A stretch of 64,000 nucleotides of DNA from the NCBI RefSeq assembly GCF_003846445.2, contig NZ_CP030139.2, positions 1,550,001 through 1,614,000 of the forward strand. Direction: 5' to 3'. Each line of letters starts with the position of its first letter. Position 1 is the first letter of the stretch. The notes beneath the pieces are model-generated. The model had not been told where the DNA came from, did no database searches, and saw only the letters and a list, made by a program, of their open reading frames with translations. Source of the DNA: Synechococcus elongatus PCC 11801. Lineage in GTDB: Bacteria; Cyanobacteriota; Cyanobacteriia; Synechococcales; Synechococcaceae. Of this stretch, positions 59,131 through 64,000 are shown one piece after another. The position numbers and the translations under genes are program-made.

Positions 59131-59772
59131 ATGCAACCCCGCCGTATTGCTCGTGAACTGGCCTTGCTCAGTTTGAGCCAGCTGCCAGCGAAAGCCGAGC
59201 TGCCTTCTGATCAGGTGCTCTCAGAATTGTTGTTGGCGGCAACCCGGACCCTCGCTGCTGAAGCCCGCGACCACCTCGAAGCAGCCTCTGCAGAACTCAA
59301 GCAGAGCAGCGATCGCCTGTTGCTGAGCACTTTAGGATCAGCGGACCTTGAAAGCTCGCGGGCAATGCTGCAAGAGGCGATTGAAATGACCCAAGCCGCA
59401 ATCAACCGTACAGGCGTTGCCCTCGATTTGCCCGAGTGGGTGCAACTGACTGATCGCGAAGAGGTCCGCAAGTTTGGGGCGCGACTCGTACACCAAGTGA
59501 ATGGCAACCGTGAACGCATCGACAAAACCTTGAACGAGGTGATGGTGGACTGGCAGCTGCACCGTGTGCCTCGCATCGATCAGGACATTTTGCGACTGGC
59601 CACTGCCGAAATTCTCTTCCTAGGCACGCCCGAGCAAGTTGCCATCAACGAAGCGGTGGAATTAGCCAACCGGTACAGTGATGAAGAAGGCCGCCGCTTT
59701 ATCAATGGGGTGTTGCGCCGCCTCAGCACCACGCTTGGCAAAGCCGCTCGTGAAGCCCGCCCATCTTCCTAA
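59131..59772 (+). CDS. nusB: Transcription antitermination factor NusB
   Basis: 213 residues. Binds boxA RNA with S10 (NusE) in rRNA antitermination complexes. The family fold is seen in QPRRIARELALLSLSQLP at the start and RIDQDILRLATAEILFLGTP, AINEAVELANRYSDEEGRRF and INGVLRRL later. About 60 residues longer than E. coli NusB owing to a middle helical insertion, as in other cyanobacteria. 14 bases ahead of ftsY. Confidence 0.95.
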   Translation: MQPRRIARELALLSLSQLPAKAELPSDQVLSELLLAATRTLAAEARDHLEAASAELKQSSDRLLLSTLGSADLESSRAMLQEAIEMTQAAINRTGVALDLPEWVQLTDREEVRKFGARLVHQVNGNRERIDKTLNEVMVDWQLHRVPRIDQDILRLATAEILFLGTPEQVAINEAVELANRYSDEEGRRFINGVLRRLSTTLGKAAREARPSS

Positions 59773-59786
59773 CTTCTGCTGTTCCT

Positions 59787-61346
59787 ATGGTTTTCGACTG
59801 GTTCCGCCGTCAGTTCAATCAGCCTCAGGCTCCATCCACGGCAGCAAGCGAAGCTGTCACGGAGTCGAGCGAGTCGACGGACGATGCCGCTCGCTCCACT
59901 ACAGAGGCCGTTGAGGAACCCCAAACGGCTGCAATAGCGGAACCGCCCCCTGCAGAGCCTGCTCCCGCGATCGCCGAGGACTATCTCGCTTGGGCAAAGG
60001 CAGCCTACCAAAACCTCAAACAGCAGGAAGCACCTGCCGAGACATCTACTACGGCTGAGGCGATCGCAGCGACTCCGGCTCTCTCAGATGCCCAGCTTGC
60101 AGAGGAACCAGCAGGCGCTGAAGCTGCTAGCTCCCCTGAGGAGATCAGCACTGAGACAGTTGCTGAGCCGGAACCCGAACCCCAACCTCCAGCCGAGCCA
60201 GCGTCTTTCTTCGATCTCGCTGCCAGTGAACGGGAAGCTCGCCTAGAGCAACTGGCAGCAGAAGCGATCGTTGAACCGGAGCCAGAGCCGGAACCCCAGC
60301 CCCCTGCGATCGCAGAACCGGCAGAGCCTCAAGGACTAGTTTTTGATGACGACTTTGTTTGGTCTTCAGAGGTCCTCGCCGCCCAAGGCCGTCGTCCTGA
60401 AGAGATCTCGATTGAGGAAATCGACTGGCTGAGCAGCCTGCGGCGTGGGCTAGATAAAACCCGCCGCAACCTCGTTAACCAGCTCAAGGCTGTAGTGGGG
60501 CAAGGCCCGCTCAGTGGCGAAGCTGTAGAGACAATCGAAGCCCTACTCTTACAGGCTGATGTTGGGGTGGAAGCTACCGATCGCATCCTCAGCCAATTAC
60601 AAGACAAGCTCCGCCAAGAAGCTCTGCCACCGGAGCAGGCGATCGCCTACCTCAAGTCCTTGCTGCAACAGCTCTTGGATCAACCACTGGAAGAATCGGG
60701 TCGCTACATCTTGGCCCCTGAAAAGGGTCGTCTCAATGTCTGGCTGGTTTGCGGCGTCAATGGCGTTGGTAAAACCACCACGATTGGCAAGCTGGCTCAC
60801 CTTGCGACCAAGTCGGGCTATCGCTGTCTCATTGCGGCGGCTGATACTTTCCGAGCTGCAGCGGTCGAGCAAGTTAAGGTTTGGGGCGCTCGCAGCGAAG
60901 TAGAAGTGATTGCTAACCCCGGCCAAAATACCGATCCGGCTGCAGTTGTGTTTGATGCGATCGCGGCAGCACAAGCCCGTGGAACAGAGCTGCTGTTAGT
61001 GGATACGGCAGGCCGACTCCAGAACAAAAAGAACTTGATGGATGAGCTGGCCAAGGTGCGGCGGATTATCGACCGCAAAGCCCCCGATGCGATCGTGGAA
61101 TCGCTGCTCGTTCTCGATGCCACACAAGGACAAAACGGCCTGCGTCAAGCCCAAGTTTTTTCCGAAGCCGCACAGCTGAGTGGTGTCGCTCTGACCAAGC
61201 TGGATAGCACTGCGAAGGGAGGCGTGGCTCTGGCGATCGCCCAAGACTTACGGCTGCCAATTCGCTTCCTCGGTGCGGGTGAACGGATTGAAGATCTCCG
61301 ACCCTTCTCCAGCTATGAATTTATTCAAGCGCTGCTGGATGGCTAA
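59787..61346 (+). CDS. ftsY: Signal recognition particle receptor FtsY
   Basis: 519 residues. The SRP receptor GTPase that brings nascent chains to SecY. An acidic, Ala/Pro/Glu-rich A domain fills residues 1-205 and has repeats such as EPEPEPQPP; after a short N domain comes the G domain with GVNGVGKTTTIGKLAHLA (G1), AADTFRAAAVEQ, LLVDTAGRLQNKKNLMDEL, TKLDSTAKGG, and the end LRPFSSYEFIQALLDG. The A domain is likely the membrane-targeting part. secY is also in the window (18288). Confidence 0.97.
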   Translation: MVFDWFRRQFNQPQAPSTAASEAVTESSESTDDAARSTTEAVEEPQTAAIAEPPPAEPAPAIAEDYLAWAKAAYQNLKQQEAPAETSTTAEAIAATPALSDAQLAEEPAGAEAASSPEEISTETVAEPEPEPQPPAEPASFFDLAASEREARLEQLAAEAIVEPEPEPEPQPPAIAEPAEPQGLVFDDDFVWSSEVLAAQGRRPEEISIEEIDWLSSLRRGLDKTRRNLVNQLKAVVGQGPLSGEAVETIEALLLQADVGVEATDRILSQLQDKLRQEALPPEQAIAYLKSLLQQLLDQPLEESGRYILAPEKGRLNVWLVCGVNGVGKTTTIGKLAHLATKSGYRCLIAAADTFRAAAVEQVKVWGARSEVEVIANPGQNTDPAAVVFDAIAAAQARGTELLLVDTAGRLQNKKNLMDELAKVRRIIDRKAPDAIVESLLVLDATQGQNGLRQAQVFSEAAQLSGVALTKLDSTAKGGVALAIAQDLRLPIRFLGAGERIEDLRPFSSYEFIQALLDG

Positions 61347-61526
61347 GTTTTCCTGAATATTGATGCAGGTTAATCGCACGGGATGAGTTGTGGCTGACTT
61401 CTGTGCGGAGCGTTTGCAGCAGGAAGTCTCAATTTAGGTTGGGATTTGCACGAATCCAGAAAGAAGGTGCTATAACCGTTGGGAACTTTTCTCCCATCGC
61501 TTTTTAGCGTAGCTGGCCGTCCTTTT

Positions 61527-62915
61527 ATGACGACGCTTCCCTACTTCCAACCAGCGGCTTCGCCAGTTTCAGCGGGGGAAAGTTCGGCTGGCCTTTCACC
61601 AGTCACAGCCCTCAAAGATCTGGTGGCGCGACTCGATCGCGAACAGCGCAAGGCCCAAGAATTGCTGGCCTCCCTAGGGTTTGCCCTGCGCAGCTTCACT
61701 AATTTAGGGCAGTTCCTTGAACTGATCCCGCTGATAGCCAGTCGGGTCACGGATACCGAAGGCAGTCTATTGCTGACCCTTCGGCCCGATGGTCGCTTTT
61801 GGCAAGCTCAACTCCATTGCACCGATCCCCAGCTCAAAACTGCTCTCCAGCGGATTACCGCTAGACTTCCGACTGAAACTGCTCCCGTCAGCTCACCCAC
61901 GGAGGCGATCGCAGCCATCGATCGTCAAGTTCAGCGCTGCCTAGGCCGAAACGCCCAGTTATTTGCAACCGCTGTTCTCGTTCGCAATCAAGCACGGGGG
62001 CGGCTCTATGTCTTCAGCTTGGATAGCCGTTACACCTGGAATGAATCCCGTCAAAAGCTGGTGCGTTTGGTTGCGGATCAAACCGCTGTTGCCATTGAAA
62101 ATGATGCACTGACCACTGAGCTGCGCCAGAAAGAACGTCTCGATCGCGAGTTAGAAATTGGGGCTGAAATCCAGTTGCAATTACTGCCCAGCCAATGTCC
62201 TGCCATTGAGGGGTTAGAAATTGCAGCTGCCTGTCGCACGGCCAGTCGCGTCGGAGGCGATTACTACGACTTCATTCCCACTCGCACCCACAGCGATGAA
62301 CAAGGGCGATTGCAACCGGATGCTGGTTCCCCTTGGGCGATCGCAATCGGCGACATCATGGGCAAAGGGGTGCCTGCTGGCCTGATTATGACGATGCTGC
62401 GCGGCATGCTGCGGGCTGAAGTCCTCAATCGGCACCGGCCCAGCCAAGTCTTGGCCCACCTCAATCAGGTGATCTACGCCGACCTAGAGCATTCCAATCG
62501 CTTTGCTACCCTCTTCTACTCGGAATACGATCCCAGCACGCGATCGCTGTCCTTTAGTAATGCAGCCCACAATCCGCCCCTACTCTGGCGGCAAGCTACG
62601 GGTAACCTGCACCGGCTCGATGCCTTTGGCATGATGATTGGCCTAGAAGCCGACAACGCCTATGCGGAACAGCAGGTGCAACTACAGCCGGGCGATGTAG
62701 TTCTTTACTACACCGATGGCTTGACCGACGCCTCCGATCCGCGCGGCAACCGTTTTGATGAAGAGAATGTGGCGATCGCTTTTCGGGATGCCTGTCGGCG
62801 TCGACTCTCGGCCGATGCACTCCTTGCGGATCTCTTCAATCGAGTCCAGCGGTTCATTGGTCCCGATCGCCATAACGAAGATGACATGACTCTCGTCGTA
62901 CTGCGAGCCGTTTAA
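61527..62915 (+). CDS. GAF / PP2C SpoIIE-type serine phosphatase (RsbU-like)
   Basis: 462 residues. A helical part and GAF-like domain (about 35-210; GQFLELIPLIASRVTDTEGS) precede a PP2C SpoIIE domain (about 225-460): RELEIGAEIQLQLLPSQCPA, VGGDYYDFI, AIGDIMGKGVPAGLIM, HNPPLLWRQ, LYYTDGLTDA, NEDDMTLVV. The metal Asp residues are all kept (GGDYYD, GDIMGKG, DGLTD, DD). Such enzymes remove phosphate from anti-sigma antagonists. A possible -10 TATAAC lies at 61471-61476 with a weak -35 19 bases before it. ATG 61527 chosen. No partner kinase or antagonist is next to it. Confidence 0.9.
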   Translation: MTTLPYFQPAASPVSAGESSAGLSPVTALKDLVARLDREQRKAQELLASLGFALRSFTNLGQFLELIPLIASRVTDTEGSLLLTLRPDGRFWQAQLHCTDPQLKTALQRITARLPTETAPVSSPTEAIAAIDRQVQRCLGRNAQLFATAVLVRNQARGRLYVFSLDSRYTWNESRQKLVRLVADQTAVAIENDALTTELRQKERLDRELEIGAEIQLQLLPSQCPAIEGLEIAAACRTASRVGGDYYDFIPTRTHSDEQGRLQPDAGSPWAIAIGDIMGKGVPAGLIMTMLRGMLRAEVLNRHRPSQVLAHLNQVIYADLEHSNRFATLFYSEYDPSTRSLSFSNAAHNPPLLWRQATGNLHRLDAFGMMIGLEADNAYAEQQVQLQPGDVVLYYTDGLTDASDPRGNRFDEENVAIAFRDACRRRLSADALLADLFNRVQRFIGPDRHNEDDMTLVVLRAV

Positions 62916-62968
62916 CGAGACAATTAAGCCCTAAATCAATCTGTGCACAACCTTGTGGAAGCGCAACG

Positions 62969-63130
62969 ATGCTAGAAGCTGTCTGGTTCGCGATTGATGT
63001 CAGCAATAGTGATGTCATTCAAAACATCCGTCAATCTTGGGATGGATTTGTGAGTTCTGGTCAAGCGTGGGCAGCGCTGTTTGGCGTGGCTTTTGGCTAC
63101 TTCGTCGCCAAATTCACGAGCTATGGCTGA
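62969..63130 (+). CDS. Small 53-residue protein with C-terminal membrane helix
   Basis: MLEAVWFAIDVSNSDVIQNI, then RQSWDGFVSSGQAWAALFGV and AFGYFVAKFTSYG. The second half is a Gly/Ala/Phe-rich helix. It has its own ATG 53 bases after the phosphatase gene and ends 107 bases before argH. Not a family I recognise. Confidence 0.6.
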   Translation: MLEAVWFAIDVSNSDVIQNIRQSWDGFVSSGQAWAALFGVAFGYFVAKFTSYG

Positions 63131-63237
63131 AGCACAATGAGTGGCTACCGTAGCTGCTCGACTCACTCCCTGAAATCTCACTGCGGAAGGGACAGGCAGG
63201 GCTATGATTGCCTGTGGCCTTCCCTACACAGAGTCTG

Positions 63238-64000
63238 GTGACCCAAGCTGCTGCCCCACAACCTTGGAGCGATCGCTTCGAAACAGCACTCCATCCGGCG
63301 ATCGTGGTTTTCAACGCCAGTATCGGCTTTGATTTGGCGTTGATCGAATATGACCTGACGGGGTCGCAGGCCCATGCCCAAATGCTGGCAGAGCAAGGCA
63401 TTATCAGCCGCGAGGAAGGGGAAGCGATCGTTGCGGGGCTCGAACAAATTCGCAGCGAGTATCGGGCGGGTCAATTCCAACCGGGACTCGATGCAGAAGA
63501 CGTCCATTTTGCTGTCGAACGGCGGCTGACGGAACTGCTGGGTGACGTCGGTAAGAAGCTGCACACCGCCCGATCGCGCAACGACCAAGTCGGAACAGAT
63601 ACAAGGCTCTATCTGCGCGATCGCGTCGATCGCATCCGGCAGCAGCTGCGGGAGTATCAGCGGGTTTTGCTGGCGCAAGCTGAGCAGCATGTTGAGACGT
63701 TGATTCCTGGCTATACCCACTTGCAGCGAGCTCAACCCTTGAGCTTGGCGCACCATCTCCACGCCTATTTAGAAATGGCAGAGCGTGATTGGGAGCGGCT
63801 AGGCGATCTGCGCAAGCGCCTGAATACGTCTCCTTTGGGTGCGGGTGCCTTAGCGGGGACGACCTTCCCAATCAATCGCCAACGGACGGCGGAATTACTG
63901 GGCTTTGAGCGGGTTTATGCCAACAGCTTGGATGCCGTCAGCGATCGCGACAGCTTAGTCGAATTTTTGGCAGCAGCCAGCTTGATCATGGTGCACCTCA
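63238..64000 (+). CDS. argH: Argininosuccinate lyase, 3'-truncated by window edge
   Basis: About 254 residues present of roughly 460. Splits argininosuccinate to arginine and fumarate. Visible: [31 protein letters not shown], the [20 protein letters not shown] segment, [17 protein letters not shown], and [17 protein letters not shown]. The fumarase-type signature with the catalytic Ser lies beyond the window. GTG 63238 start; no ATG fits the conserved N-terminus. Confidence 0.96.
   Translation, partial: MTQAAAPQPWSDRFETALHPAIVVFNASIGFDLALIEYDLTGSQAHAQMLAEQGIISREEGEAIVAGLEQIRSEYRAGQFQPGLDAEDVHFAVERRLTELLGDVGKKLHTARSRNDQVGTDTRLYLRDRVDRIRQQLREYQRVLLAQAEQHVETLIPGYTHLQRAQPLSLAHHLHAYLEMAERDWERLGDLRKRLNTSPLGAGALAGTTFPINRQRTAELLGFERVYANSLDAVSDRDSLVEFLAAASLIMVHL

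Overview
The window is chromosomal DNA from a unicellular cyanobacterium, most probably Synechococcus elongatus or a very close relative. The signs are: the HIP1 octamer GCGATCGC occurs very often (18 copies by eye in 5725-8553 alone); the replicative polymerase gene stops in the N-terminal half of a split DnaE intein; ndhN of the cyanobacterial NDH-1 complex is present; and many proteins belong to families found mainly in cyanobacteria (DUF3727, DUF4349, HpsJ-like, the CofE-like protein). Strain identity is inferred, not proven.

Layout. 1-9035: 3' end of proA, a degenerate histidine kinase, a DUF4349 lipoprotein and a GNAT on the minus strand, a diheme cytochrome c, an AT-richer MFS transporter, a CbiG-type protein with a double-ATPase peptide ABC subunit, then trmD and ndhN on the minus strand. 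9036-25945: a long leader followed by the fused S10-spc-alpha ribosomal cluster from rplC to rpmE with secY, adk, rpoA and truA, a strong terminator, and prfA. Two hairpins inside this cluster look like attenuators (18210 and 20902), and infA is missing between adk and rpmJ.

25980-38945: an HNH nuclease, alr, tRNA-Ser(GCU), a cupin, dnaE-N with its split intein, a NurA-domain nuclease, proB, and a tightly packed signalling operon. That operon holds a FecR-type lipoprotein (apparently frameshifted), a CHASE2 adenylate cyclase, a DUF3307 membrane protein and a GAF/HD-GYP protein with a large insertion. A short-chain dehydrogenase lacking its catalytic Tyr follows.

38946-40873 is the most foreign-looking segment: an AT-rich, HIP1-free island with one 455-residue protein of unknown family carrying an HEYTH (HExxH) zinc-protease motif, ending in a nested inverted repeat. 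40874-51784: gltX, a Na+/H+ antiporter converging on it with overlap, an orphan terminator that may end a small RNA, a YqeG phosphatase / DUF3727 / RuvX / GNAT cluster, a CofE-like protein, hspA, agmatine deiminase, a DUF2470 protein, and comF, whose reading frame runs into tRNA-Phe. 51797-64000: a DUF296 protein, thiO overlapping a thioredoxin-fold gene, aroE, dnaK, an HpsJ-like protein, a DUF502 protein, nusB, ftsY, a SpoIIE phosphatase, a small membrane protein and the 5' part of argH.

Most genes are housekeeping: translation, protein export (secY, ftsY), proline synthesis (proA and proB, 31 kb apart), replication and stress response. No CRISPR array, transposase, integrase or rRNA was seen. 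The candidates for something new are the HExxH island, the cAMP/HD-GYP operon, and the orphan terminator region near 44.4 kb.
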